A stretch of 64,000 bases of DNA from Bugula neritina (lineage: Eukaryota > Bryozoa > Gymnolaemata > Cheilostomatida > Bugulidae). The DNA is taken from assembly GCA_964035545.1 (NCBI GenBank), contig OZ037769.1, positions 17,117,633 to 17,181,632 on the forward strand, given 5' to 3'. How positions within the stretch are numbered: the stretch's first letter is position 1; each line of letters begins with the position of its first letter. The translations under genes and the position numbers were made by a program. Below the pieces are notes generated by a model. That model was not told the DNA's origin and did not search any database. It was given only the letters and a program-made list of their open reading frames with translations. This document shows, piece after piece, positions 1-15,679 of the stretch.

Positions 1-299
1 GTAATGGCAGCTAGTGTGGTAACTATTGCACTATGCCCTATGAAGAGTTCTTACTACGTAGTCTCAACACTACGCAGATATAATCGCACATAATGATTTG
101 TGTTTGTAAAAACGCATATAAAATATTAAATTTGTGTTTGTAGAATTTCATATCAAATGATAAACTTGTTTTATTTTACTTCATATTTTAGCACTTTCTA
201 CTAGTAACTCATGCAGTGCTTGCTCTTCGCTCTACAGGAATACTTTCGGTGAGTCTCCTCCACCACTCTCAGTCTATTGTATATAATTTATATATGTAT

Positions 300-313
300 G
301 TGTGTTATGTGTA

Positions 314-345
<32 letters not shown>

Positions 346-476
346 TACGTACGTATGTATTGTGTGTGTATGCATGTATGTATGTACGTATGTATGTACG
401 TATGTATGTACGTATGTATGTATGTATGTACGTATGTACGTATGTACGTATGTATGTATGTATGTACGTATGTATA
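300..476 (+). repeat. (TGTA/TGCG)n tetranucleotide microsatellite
   Basis: Interrupted tetranucleotide array in the intron upstream of exon 497, about 175 bp, changing from gcgt to gtat and gtac units. The corresponding array in the duplicated copy (8755-9075) is nearly twice as long. Long open frames here are low-complexity artefacts. Confidence 0.9.
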
Positions 477-496
477 ACTTTAAAATGTTCCCACAG

Positions 497-1824
497 ATTT
501 GCTGGAGCCTCTGCTGGTACATATTCATCAGTTCGAGTTTCATCTGGTCCCTGGTCAGTCTAATCCATGGCATAGCAAGTGAAACCAGGGCTACAACTTC
601 ACAGGTACGCGAGCAACATCTTTATAGACATTAAAGACCATCACTGCACCACACTAGTACTATAGTACTAGAAATTTAGAAGTAAATGATAATATACCTT
701 CACATTCTATTCAGTTAACTATGTAAAGCCTCTGTTAGCAGACTCTAGATTTTGAAGCCGAAAATTGCTATAAGCTCCAAAATTTTAGAGATCGGCCGAC
801 ATGGAGAAATTGAGAAAAGCTTGTCTTCTTGACAGAAAATGTAACAAAAGAAATTATGATCTCTCTCAAAAATTTAAACCCACACCCCCAGACCAGAATT
901 TATCAAAAGAATTAAAGAAATTAGGCTATTGAAATTTCTCGGCTGCTGAACCTAAATGTGAACTTTTGACCTCACAACCTGTTGGGACATCATTTGAATA
1001 ATAGTGTAATATAAATCTTGTAGACATCAAAGCCAGAGCACCCATTTGATCCCTTACTGGTAGCTCTGGGGATCACCACACTCTTGATCAGCATTGTGGT
1101 TCTCTGGAAACTAGTCAAAGTAACTTGTAGAGTTCGCAGAGAGCAGGCTCAGCTTCTGCGGGTATATAATATTATTATAGTACTGTATTGTTGATATCTA
1201 TTACTATAGTACTATATTATTTACATATGGTACTATATTATTGATGTATATTATATTACTATAGTACTGTATTATTTACATATGGTACTATATTATTGAT
1301 GTATATATTACTATAGTACTGTATTATTGACATATAGTACTATATTATTTACATATAGTACTCTAGTACCATATAAATGCAGCCATCTACCATTGTGTTT
1401 TGTTGTAAACCATGTTTATATGGTCTTGTATATACTTTGAAAACTCTAAAATAGAAAAATATCCAATGCATATTAGCTATCATAGTAGAAATAAATTAAC
1501 TAGTCCAACCTCATTCAATTTTTACTTCTGGAAGCTTCTTATAAGTTAGTACATGGTATTATGCCCCATTGTGATGGAAGTTTCCACCAGCAATTCACTT
1601 ATATGAAGAGTTACTCCATATATACTTGGAAACTAAACTTTCCCATTATGAATAGACTAACACTCTATGGAGTTTAGATTTCAACAATACAGCATTATTT
1701 CCACCTTATAAACTGTGTATAAGTGTGTATGAATTTGTAGCTGTTATAGGTATACATGTGTTATAATTAAGGTAGTTGTGTAAAGTGACTCTGTATGTTG
1801 TAGGAAGATGTGCAGACAGCGTAA
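497..1824 (+). CDS. Four-helix membrane protein paralogue 1, 3' part only
   Basis: I do not recognise the family. Three exons are visible: 497-604, 1024-1161 and 1804-1824 (stop TAA 1822-1824), all joined in phase 0 with AG acceptors and GT donors. They encode two hydrophobic segments: one starting ICWSLCWYIF, and one reading DPLLVALGITTLLISIVVLW followed by a basic stretch and the end EDVQTA. The 5' exons must lie left of the window. The protein matches paralogue 2 (7226-10274) exon for exon, with identical exon phases and near-identical sequence in the last two exons. By comparison with that complete copy this is the C-terminal half of a protein of about 170 residues with four membrane helices and a cytosolic basic tail. 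Function is unknown. Confidence 0.6.
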
Positions 1825-4150
1825 CATCTCATTGGCTGCTGAAGATGACAACTGAAACATCTTCATTTTAAGAACAAGGCTTATTATCTCTTATAATATC
1901 AATTAATCACTAAACCATTGAATCAAATTTGTCCAATAAAACTCGAACCCCAAAAAAGTTCTATAATATATTTATATAAACTTGGTGTTTGCTATAACAT
2001 TTTTCATTTATTATTGAGTGTTGTTTCACCCATTAAACTTTATTATATTATATATTTGTAAAAAATTAATAAAAATAGCACATTTTAGTAAAAAAAATTA
2101 TTATTACAATTATAATGAGCTGTTTATGGCATTTATATATTTTTATGAATTTACACCAAAAATTCTATTTGCCAATCATATAATAAGTTTTCACGTTTGA
2201 GATATGTAATAAATCAATCAATCAAGTACATGAGTATATTATATAACTGAAATTAACTATACAACATAACTACATTAGTTTATAATATCACTTTAATAAA
2301 CTATTACACAACTATGGGAGTATATTACATGCAGTACACAAGCAAGTGTTATAGTGTTCTTTAAAAAATGTATGTGCAAGAGTAATGATTTTCTACAATT
2401 GTCAGAAATCAAATCAACAATAAGGAATGGGTTTCATATTTCCAGATAAAATTGATTCCAATATTACATAAGCTTGGTTTCAGATTCGTTGCATTAATAA
2501 CATAAGATTTAGTTTTGAGATAAATTTCGTTAGATATAGATTTAGCCCATCACCAAACTAAAGTGAGAAAATATTTGATCAAGTACATCTTGGTTTCTTG
2601 GTAATAGAACATTGCATAAACTTGCTATAATGTTGTATAAAAACTTTATTTTCCTTACAGTAGTGTGCTATTCTCTACATTGCATCTGGAGTTTTCTCCT
2701 CTTGTGCATCTGATGCATTTTTCCTTATAGCTATGGTTTATTTTTGATGTGATTTGAATCTAATCACTATATATAACTAGTCTTGCCCCCACTTAGTATT
2801 ATATAACATATTATCTATTTATATATTTCAATATACCATGTATATTTTATATTTATTATAAGTTTAAGCCTTAATAATCTTGAAGATATAAAACAACATT
2901 GTATAGCGCAAGTTGTTTTATGTAATAATACAATAAAGACAATATATGCAGTATATTATTATTTCATATTTGAAAAACTAATATATATCATTGAAACATA
3001 TCATACTTAGGCTAACACTTATATGATATGGAATTTATATTTCAACAATAAATCATTATTTCCACCTTATATTTTATATGCGTGTGCGTGAGTGCTATGG
3101 TGTATTATATAGTATATTATGTTTTATATTATGCTTGTTAGATTATATTTTTTAGTTGCATTCTTATATTGTATTATATTATGTTATATTACATCATAAG
3201 ATAATATAATGTGTAAATGTACTATATTTTATAACAATCTAGTAGAATGTAGATAGTAATCTCCGACGAGCAGCTGGAAGTAAAAATTGTCTCCTCTACT
3301 TCACCTTGAACTTTGGCACAATAATACCTGCTTAACAACATCGGTATGAAGTATATTATATTTCTATATGTACTATAAAACTTATACTAGCTTGTGTAAA
3401 GTGTGAGCCAAATAAAATTAATTGCCTAGGCATAATTATAAGGCTTTAGCTGGCAAAGAGCCAAGCAAACTGTTTCTAATACACATGCATGCGCAGCTTG
3501 GTAATATTAACACCTAGTTTAGGTCTTGGGTCCTAGGGCCCTAGGGGGTACTCACTTACGCCACTGTAAACTAATTTATAGACTATAGTAAGTGGTAGCA
3601 TAAATTTAATCTTAAATACTAACAAATTTTTATATAAAATAAAAGAATTATATTTTTATGCATTTAACAGCTGACACCATAATCAATATCATTTTCACTG
3701 ATGGAAATTTGAACATAGCTTCTTTTATGTCACTTTACATTACTATGTATAAAATATATGTTGTTATACTAGGGCATTGCTTTATTTCTCTTACTGAATT
3801 TATGGGTCTTGATGTAAAATATTATGGAATATGAGTTGGTTTTGAAGGCCACGTAACTAAGTAGTCATTACTGAATGACCAAATCTCCACATGCCAATTC
3901 ATTTAGGAGCAGTGGTGAAGAAATTGAGACAGCCTAAGTGTTTTTAAATTTCTTTATAAATTTTAGAAATAGATTTTCACGAGAACATAACTTCCTTTGC
4001 TACATTTCTAATCTAGAACACAGGCTTTTCTCAATTTCTCCATTACTGCACCTACCAGATCTGTGTGCCAGTTTCAGAAGTTTACAGCAAGACTTCATGT
4101 GAAGTAAAAAAACTCCTTAGGTGGTGTGATAGTGCGAGTGATTTCTGCTG
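1825..4150. other. Non-coding stretch after membrane-protein copy 1
   Basis: No coding exon is supportable. It begins with one copy of a 31-bp 3'-UTR unit (see the array at 6086), followed by AT-rich DNA with likely poly(A) signals (aataaa near 1925-2090). From about 2900 to 3700 it matches the DNA after copy 3. Near 3980-4045 it holds an inverted, diverged match to 790-870, which suggests an old dispersed repeat. Confidence 0.5.
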
Positions 4151-4171
4151 TAGATACATTACAACAATGGA

Positions 4172-6117
4172 ATGAACACCCAAGTGATGTACCCCAGTGT
4201 GCCCATGTACTCCACAGGATACCACACAGGGATGAACCAGGCTTGTGAGTGTTGAATATTCTAGCTACTAGTTGTGTTTATGTCTAACATGCAGGGTAGT
4301 ACTCTGTAACTCTGATAAATAACTGAGATGTTACTACTCCTAGACTAGTGTAGGGAAATTTGGCTTAGAAGTTGGAGTATATATATATTACAACAGAGAT
4401 ACATATTCTCTCATCACAATATATATGATCCTATAGAATGCAAGTTTTGCTATATAAATGATGTAATATGTTTTCAGGAACTTATACGCACATTATGGAT
4501 ACATGTGTGCTGGCCTTCTTATCTATCTAGACTCTGTTCTTCATGGATATAACTTTCACAGAATGGGACCTATATTTACGCCTTACATTGCAATATGCCA
4601 CCTGAGTATACAGAACTATATAAAAGTGCTAAAGCTTCATATGACAAACACCTAAGAATTTCAACATTTATAGGGTAGCCAGCTAACTTCATTAGAAACG
4701 TATATAGGTTAAAATATGGTGTTATAATCATATTGTATTATAACTTGCTAGGTGTAGCCTGTTGATCTGCATGTTCTATAAGCCATATTCTACATTTACA
4801 TACTCTTTCAGAAAAATGTTAATAATATATTATGAAATTCTATCAACAAATTTTTATTTGTCTCTTTTAGCAACTGCTTCTTGGAATCCTGGTACTTCAG
4901 ATTTCTAAAGTTCCATACATGCTCCTGGTAAAACTTTTTATTTGTTTCAAGTATAGAGTTACAGCAATTACAAGATATGCTTTGCAACTTCATTCTGTGT
5001 AAATGCAAATGTATGTCATTCAAAATTGCATTAATTTTGCATTTTTTTGTGATTGTTGCAGAAATATCTCTTTTTTGGGGTTTACATCTTAGCAGCTTTT
5101 GCCGGGACAACTATTGCGTATTATACCAATGAACCGTCACAATGGTAAGTTTTCTATTTTTAAACTTAACTGCTTTACTTTTCTAGCAGATGAATTTTTC
5201 ATTGGAATTATTATTTACGGGAGCATTCAATTGTGTAGGATAAAAATGCATTTGTGTAAATTGAGATTCAACTGAAGAACTTCAACACAGCTTTCAGTTC
5301 AGCACAAGGATGAATGTAACTCACAGCCTTTCAATTTTAGAGTATGATAGAGAAAATATTCAACACTGATTGGCTGATTCTACAAATCGCTGGAACCTCC
5401 TTCCTGTTGACTACAATTCTTGTTGTAAAAAGATTTGCTAAAGCTGTATGGAGAATCCGAGGAGAGTCTCGCCATCCCGAGGTAATTTTATGCAATTATA
5501 CAAGACCAAAATGTTATAAGTATTTTCTTACTGAATGAGTTTTCTACTAGACTATCACCTATGTATTTTATCATCTTGTCAAATGCAATAAGTAATAATT
5601 TCAATGTACCAGTATTTTTTTTATAGTTTGCAAAAAAAGAATTTGGTACCCAGCAAGGCATAAATGATACTAGTCATTAGTTATTAACCTTTTTGTCCAA
5701 GTGAAGCAACCTTAAGTTAAAATGGAAAACCTGAACTACTTTCAGACTATAGCAGTATTATTGAAGTAGTTTTCACTAACTTAACTGACCAGGTTACACC
5801 ATAGAGTGTATAGACTCTATTGAATTCTATTACAGCCAGTGAGTGTATACAATCCATTAGTTAGAGAGAAAGTAATTTATCTATTATTATTTCCATTAAG
5901 TCTATTGACAATGGAAACTTCCACCAGGAAAATAATAGAGGTGAGTTTTCAAGAGAACTTTGTGATGAGAGCTTCCACAAGCTGTTGATTTACAGACAAA
6001 GAGTTCATCATACTTGGAAAACTAGCTAGCTTCTTTTTTTATAGTCTTTGTGTATAGTAATGTATCTTGTAGGAAGCCGTGCATAACATCTCATTGGCTG
6101 CAAAACATGACAGCTAA
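4172..6117 (+). CDS. Four-helix membrane protein paralogue 2 in order (diverged copy)
   Basis: Exons supported by open frame: 4478 to about 4623, 5062-5144, 5343-5481 and 6073-6117 (stop). They encode membrane segments containing GYMCAGLLIYLDSVLHGY, YLFFGVYILAAFAGTTIAYY and WLILQIAGTSFLLTTILVV, in the same order as the copy at 7226-10274, and the terminal exon is homologous to those of the other two copies. A tyrosine- and proline-rich candidate first exon (4154-4244, ATG 4172, MNTQVMYPSVPMYSTG) has a good donor but leaves one base over where the next exon needs two, so the start is unsettled. The donor after 4623 (GTGCTA) is weak; the better-looking one at 4606 gives the wrong phase. The terminal exon lacks 7 bases relative to its paralogues, so it reads past their stop and ends HNISLAAKHDS. 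It is either a functional diverged gene or a decaying copy. Confidence 0.45.
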
Positions 6118-6213
6118 ACTCTCATTGGCTGCAAAACATGACAACTGAACTCTCATTGGCCGCAAAACATGACAGCTAAACTCTCATTGGCTGCAGAAGA
6201 TGGCAGCTGAACC
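6086..6213 (+). repeat. 31-bp tandem repeat, four copies, in 3' UTR
   Basis: Unit begins ctctcattggctgcaaaaca. Four copies overlap and follow the terminal exon of membrane-protein copy 2. The homologous 3' UTRs contain one copy (from about 1825) and two copies (10275-10340). Confidence 0.85.
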
Positions 6214-6825
6214 GTCTGCACTCAATGAGAATGAAACTGATATTCAGCTACCAATCAACAAACTATTCAACCAAATCCATCCAATCAGAACTTACGAGTA
6301 ATTCAAACCTAATCTGGTTCTTAAATTGGTGTTAGAACATTTCATCAACTTGCCATAATATTATGTGCCTAGAACCTTCCTTTAGTTGCAATAGCTTGAT
6401 TTGCTTACATTGAAGTTTTCTCCTACCTAATATAGCTGTCTTTGTGTCTGATTTTGTTGTCCTATGCTGTCTTTTATTATTGATGTGAAAACAGATTTTA
6501 GGTAATAAGGACACAAATGGAAAAGTAAGAAAAAATGGTACACTGATGTTAAATTTCTCCAAACTCAAACCCTCAACTCTTAAACCCCAACCCCAAACCT
6601 AATCCCCATTCCAAACACTCAATATCTCATTCTAAACGCTGTAATATTGAAACCGTTCCATTTTTACCTACTTTACCATTTGTGTCGTTATTACCTGCGT
6701 GCCGTTATTACCTGTGCCATTATTACCTGTGCCATTTTTTACCGGACGCTGTGAAAACATCCTTGGCTGTTTTCTGGAAAGTTCCTTGCATGCAAAGGGT
6801 GTAATTCATTATTTATGTTTATGGG

Positions 6826-6945
6826 TGGTTTAGAGTAGTTTAGAGTAGTTTAGAGTAGTTTAGAGTGGTTTAGAGTAGTTTATAGTAGTTTCGAGTAGTT
6901 TAGAGTAGTTTAGAGTAGTTTAGAGTAGTTTAGAGTGTTACCTAA
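6826..6945 (+). repeat. 10-bp tandem repeat
   Basis: About eleven copies of tttagagtag with single-base variants, between membrane-protein copies 2 and 3. It is preceded by a C- and A-rich stretch (about 6560-6730) with repeated attacctgtgccatt words. I see no coding function. Confidence 0.85.
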
Positions 6946-7225
6946 TAATCATTAGTATCTTCCCCACTGTTGAGCCGTATTTTCCCAGTGAGTATGCAAT
7001 CACCATTACGTCTACAGCTTATCTGCATTGGCCATTATGCAGATAAGCCCAACAGAGATCGTGCAAGATACCCAACGCAGTTTCTAAACTTCCCAATAGC
7101 TCATCCTTCAACAGTTTCCATATACATATACATGTACATTCAAAGCCTAGTATATCTCATTTGTGATTTGAAAGCTGTATAGTAACACATAGGTACTAAC
7201 TGTCTATTGTCTATTGCTAATATTC

Positions 7226-10274
<3,049 letters not shown>

Positions 10275-10977
10275 CATCTCATTGGCTGCTGAAGATGACA
10301 GCTGAACTCTCATTGGCTGCTGAAGATGACAGCTGAACCGTCTGCTTTCAATGAAAGCAAAAACTGGTCATATTTCTGATATATAGCTGTTAACCAAGGA
10401 ACTATTTATAAGCCAAATTGTTGGCCAAAAATAAATCCTTCGCTCCTTCGTTTCTAATTTTTTTTCACAATCATACTAAGCTGCTGTTTTATTCATTTGC
10501 ATCTCAACATTATATTTGCTAACTATGCAACATAGCTATGTTATATTATATTATATAACTGAAATAAATGATATATACAATGTATATAACTACATGCATG
10601 TCTTATTATGTAACTGAAATAAATCGTAATCTGGTGAACCTGTTTTAAATATATTGATATAAAATATAATTATATAAGTAAGTGTGGTCACTACATTATA
10701 GAATATAATATTTTGTCCTAAACACCCATGATTACTCTGCAAATGTAGTTTTGTTGAAAAGTACAAGTGAAAGATTTAGAAGAGCTAATGGCGTCTTGCT
10801 GTTTGCTAAACTCATATTTCAGAGCACAAATCACGAATCACTGAAGTTAACTAGACTACATACACTGCACTGTAGTAAATAAATGGAGAGTTTCTATTGG
10901 TCAGATGAATTATCTGCAAACTTTGCTTTCTCCTTGCTGGTTGCCAGTGTTTGCTCATATAACCCTTATTTCCACCC

Positions 10978-11045
10978 TTGGCTAACAGGGGTGTAGCTAA
11001 CAGGGGTGTAGCTAACAGGGGTGTAGATAACAGGGGTGTAGCTAT
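10978..11045 (+). repeat. 15-bp tandem repeat
   Basis: Four to five copies of gctaacaggggtgta in non-coding DNA after membrane-protein copy 3. It is absent from the left duplicated block, so it arose or expanded after the duplication. Confidence 0.8.
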
Positions 11046-11935
11046 AGCAGGGGCTCTGACTATATATGGAGATAGCTGTGTGCTACAATGCTACCACTGT
11101 GTCAGAGTATTATCAAGCTTGCATGGTACTTGTTATGAGTTGCTTGACTTAATATGGCTTGTAGATCTGAACTCTGATAAAGAGATGACTTGAGATATAG
11201 GTATACTATTGATTGTTGCAAATAGAAATATTGCATATAAAGAACCTAATCAACAGGCTGAAATGGTGACTTTAGTGGTGGTGAAGCTAAACAGCTGGAA
11301 AGCTAGAGAGAGCTTTATATTATATATTAATATAATTATTATGTGTTATGGTGTGTTATAGTACATTATATTTTGTATTATGCTGTTTTAGATTCTTCTT
11401 TATTTGTATTTCATAATAATTATTATATTATGTTATATTACATCATAAGATAATATAATGCACTATATTTTATAACAATCCAGTAGAATGTAGATAGTAT
11501 TCTCCGACCAGCAGTTGGAAGTAAAAATTGTCTCCTCTACTTCACCTTGAACTTGGGCACAATAATACCTGCTTAACAACATCGGTATGAAGTATATTAT
11601 ATTTCTATATGTACTATAAAACTTATACTAGCTTGTGTAAAGTGTGAGCTAAATAAAATTAATTGCCTAGGCATAATTATAAGGCTTTAGCTGGCAAAGA
11701 GCCAAGCAAACTGTTTCTAATACACATGCATGCGCAGCTTGGTAATATTAACACCTAGTTTAGGTCTTGGGCCTAGGCCCCTAGGGGGTACTCACTTACG
11801 CCACTATAAACTAATTTATAGACTATAGTGAGTGGTAACATAAATTTAATCTTAAATACCAACAAACTTCTATATAAGATAAAAAAATTGTATTTTAATG
11901 CATTTAACAGCTGACACCATAGTCAATATCATTAA

Positions 11936-14900
11936 ACAGGGTCATTCCACTGCAACAACCCCTTTCAGCCACTCAGTGTTCTAGCAGAACTGGGAGAATG
12001 ATGTAATCTGTATTCATTTCACACCAGATTGTTTACAATGAAGGAAAGAACTAGTTTTCTGTACTGCGATTGTGATGGGCTTGTTTTAATTCCGTATTCT
12101 ACTACCACTTCACAGCTAACGGTTATCAACCCCCCAGTTTGTTGACCTAATTACGCTACTGGCTTACGCCAACGCAAGTTCGACCTCGACTAGCGTGTAT
12201 ACTAACAGTGCCTGGATGATTATCGCGCTAGCAGCAGAACAAGCGAGTCTTACGGCAAATCTAAACCGCATTCTGGTGAGTCACCCATGCTGACTTGTAC
12301 AATTCCATATATTTATTCTGCATTACATAATTGTAATACTACATTAAATTTATTGCAAACAATTAATATTCCGTAGGTTCCACTATAAGCAATATTGAAT
12401 AAAGTCTAAACACGTTTTGCTTTTGCTTTTAGTTTTACTAGGGCTAATTTTCCATTTGTCATTAGACTTAGTTGTAGTTATACTACTACTACAGTACTAG
12501 TGTGATTGAATTTAATGTCTGATAGTTGTAGCCTAGAAGTAGAGTACGAGAGTCTTAGCAGTACCAACTCCAAAAGTAATACTAACACTAACAGTCAGTA
12601 ACTCACTTACTCAGTGACTGTGAGAGTAAGAGTGAATATTTTGGTTTATTCAGTCTGAATCTGTCTCTAGATAAAACTAGAACTAAAAGTATGAGCATGC
12701 CAGCATAATATAAGTAATAATAGTTTTACTTTCAGCTTTATTCGGTTATGTTGGGTCACCTTAATTTTCTTATTTTTCACAATCTCAGTGATACTCATAC
12801 TGATACTGATAGCCAAAGTGATTTTATGTAAATGAAAATTAAGACTTTCACTTTGAGTTTGACTAAGTTTAATTATAAATTTATCTTTCTACAGACTTCT
12901 ATAAATGACATGACATAATTATAGTGATAAGGATTAGGTGTAATACTAGCGGTTGTTAAACTGATAGAATGGTTAAATTAGGTTGACTGGGTCAAATTCA
13001 CTTCGACTACCACTATAATCAATCTAGTCAATAGTGTCATTCTTATGATAGTTATAGTAGATAATGGAATCTTTGGATTACCACACCATTGCGTGGAAGT
13101 ACCAGCATTTCTCTGCAGCAGTATAAACAGATGAGTACAGGATCAGTTTGTCAGCACTAACATATATGCTGACTCCTGACATAACTCAGGTCACATGAGC
13201 AAATCCCCTACTTCCTCTGCATATAATTCAATTAACATTGATGGGATTGCGTTTCAAGCTGTCTTGTGATGTGCTGACATCAATTCAGCAGATATTACGT
13301 AATCTGTTGTCAGTTTCAGTGGTTAGAGTTAGGGGGTCCACAGGGGGAACTTGAAAAATATCTTGGAAGAAATATTTTGTTGAACATGTTGAAAGTTTGT
13401 GGATGTTGTTAACTAGCATAGCAATAAATCAACCAGCCGCTTCAACCAAATATAGTTTGCATATAGATTTTAGTTCAGTAAACTTTGCTCACTTTTGAGG
13501 AGGGGGTGGGGGCAGCTGATATTCTAAGATATACTTGGCTTAGTATGATGCAGTTCTTTAGTGATAGCTAACTGTTAATTAAGGCATGAAGCACTAACCA
13601 CCATTACACACAACCTAACTCTAGATCCTACTCTACTCTCTGTAATGTAGTTTATTGCCTAGAAGTTGATGAACTATCAGGGGCTAATAACTGGGTGAAT
13701 ATTGATTGCCATTAACATAGCCTCAAGTTCCTGTGGGTGTTAGTCGTAGGCTTTTGGAGAATGTTTATTGGGATGGGAGGGTATAACAGCTGCCCATTCA
13801 ATGCGATTACGGCATCACATTATATAAAGCATACTGCTATAATAAGCAATCAATTATTTCTAAGCCTCCTGACCTAATTCCTGTTTAGCCAACATAGTGA
13901 GAAATGAGACAACTCCAATGCCTCAAGTACCTGCAAGCACCTGCCTCAAAGCTCTCTCAGACTATAAGTTTCTAGATTTCCTGTAGCCAGTTTATCAACG
14001 TTTCATTCACAACACAATATACCATATAATTATACTATACTATACAATATACAATAATTATACTGTATGATATTATACAATACAATATACTGTATAATAT
14101 TATACAGTATACAGTATATTGTATAGTATAATATATATTATACTATACAATATACTGTATACTGTATAATATTATGCTATACAGTATACTGTATAATATA
14201 ATACTATACAGTATATACTATTCAGTAGGCTATATCTTACTATACAATATATACCATATATACTCTTACAATACACAAGATATACCACATCACACATCAC
14301 ATAGTATACACTGTATATATACTATTGTCCATACTTTATTATAATTAGAAACTTAGTTCGTTTTGGGGCCATAGCATCAGTATTTTTTCAAATTAGCATT
14401 TTATTCCAATTTCTTACGAATCATTACACAATATAGTCCCAATAGTTACAGCATGCTGCAGGCTTTGTAGCATGTGTATAAATATAACAGTTTTATGACA
14501 AACTGGTGACCTACTTATGATATTACGTCATCTGCTCTGTGTTTGGTTGGCATACCTGTGATAAACTGTGATAAGATAGCAATATGATTACAAGTGATAA
14601 TATACTATTGGGACATGCCTTGTTGTAATTACATTGTAAGGAAATGATCATTAGCACACTTCCCATTCTATAGCTGGTTGGATAAGCTTGCTGTATAGTT
14701 TAGAGAAACTCTGCTATTATATATACTTCTTGCTCACTGCACAAGCTGTGTATCATGTATGCACACCATACAGTCAAACTCAATAGTAAATAAAGTAAGA
14801 CAAGTTGTTTACTGCTAGGAAAACGAGTGGTCTGGCCATGCTGTTTACAACGTTTGAGCCTATTCATAGCTATTTCGCAATATCGTGTTGTAACAGCGTG

Positions 14901-15361
14901 ATCAGGTAATCATGCAGCCCAACGTCGTCGTTTGTTAATAATTAAACTATGTTAAAAGGGAGGGAATACAGCAGTTTTATAGTGTCATGGTGCTTGCATC
15001 TTGATTCATACAATAATGCTGGCTAATAATATAATTGGGCACATTCTCATTCTGATGGTAACAGTAACAACAGTAGCAGTAATAGTGGTAGCACTAGTAG
15101 TAGTAGTAGCAGTAATAGTGGTAGCACTAGTAGTGGTAGTAGCAGTAATAGTGGTAGCACTAGTAGTAATAGTAGTAGCAGCAGCAGCAGTAGTAGTGTA
15201 GTAGTAGTAGTGTAGTAGTAGTAGTAGTGGTACTAGTAGTAGTACACTAGTAGTAGTGGTAGTAGTAGTAGCAGTAGTACTAGTAGTAGTAGTGGTAGTA
15301 GTAGTAGCAGTAGTACTAGTAGTACTAGTAGTACTAGTAGTAGTAGTAGTAGCAGTAGTAC

Positions 15362-15400
<39 letters not shown>

Positions 15401-15652
15401 TAGTACTAGTAGTAGTACTAGTAGTGGTAGTACACTAGTAGTAGTAGTAGTAGTAGTACTAGTAGTAGTGGTAGTAGTACTAGTAGTAGTACTAGTAGTG
15501 GTAGTAGTAGTACTAGTAGTACTAGTAGTAGTACACTAGTAGTAGTACACTAGTGGTAGTAGTAGTACTAGTACTAGTAATAGTACACTAGTAGTAGTAG
15601 TAGTAGTACACTAGTACTAGTGGTAGTAGTAATTATTTTGCTGATGTTGCAG
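11936..15652. other. Non-coding stretch upstream of the first MS4A-like gene
   Basis: No exon with matched phases was found. A possible non-coding first exon of the MS4A-like gene ends at 12275 with a good donor (ttctg|gtgagt), in a locally GC-richer patch (12140-12290) that could be its promoter. 14020-14330 is a palindromic tatactgtataata-type AT tract. 15065-15635 is an AGT trinucleotide array. Confidence 0.4.
15065..15635 (+). repeat. (AGT)n array with actagt interruptions
   Basis: About 570 bp of agt/tag units, ending 17 bp before the splice acceptor of the first coding exon of the MS4A-like gene. Valine-rich open frames across it are artefacts. Confidence 0.95.
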
Positions 15653-15679
15653 AAGACAATCTGAAGAGAAGCAGAAGAC

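Larger units (their letters stand above)
1..3700 (+). repeat. Segmental tandem duplication, left copy
   Basis: Positions 1 to about 3700 resemble 8460 to about 11935 in the same orientation, covering exons, introns and intergenic DNA, with small indels and substitutions. The shared right boundary is after the words cagctgacaccat (about 3668 and 11910). Shortly beyond it the copies diverge completely. The left boundary lies outside the window. This explains why membrane-protein copies 1 and 3 are more alike than either is to copy 2 between them. Confidence 0.7.
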
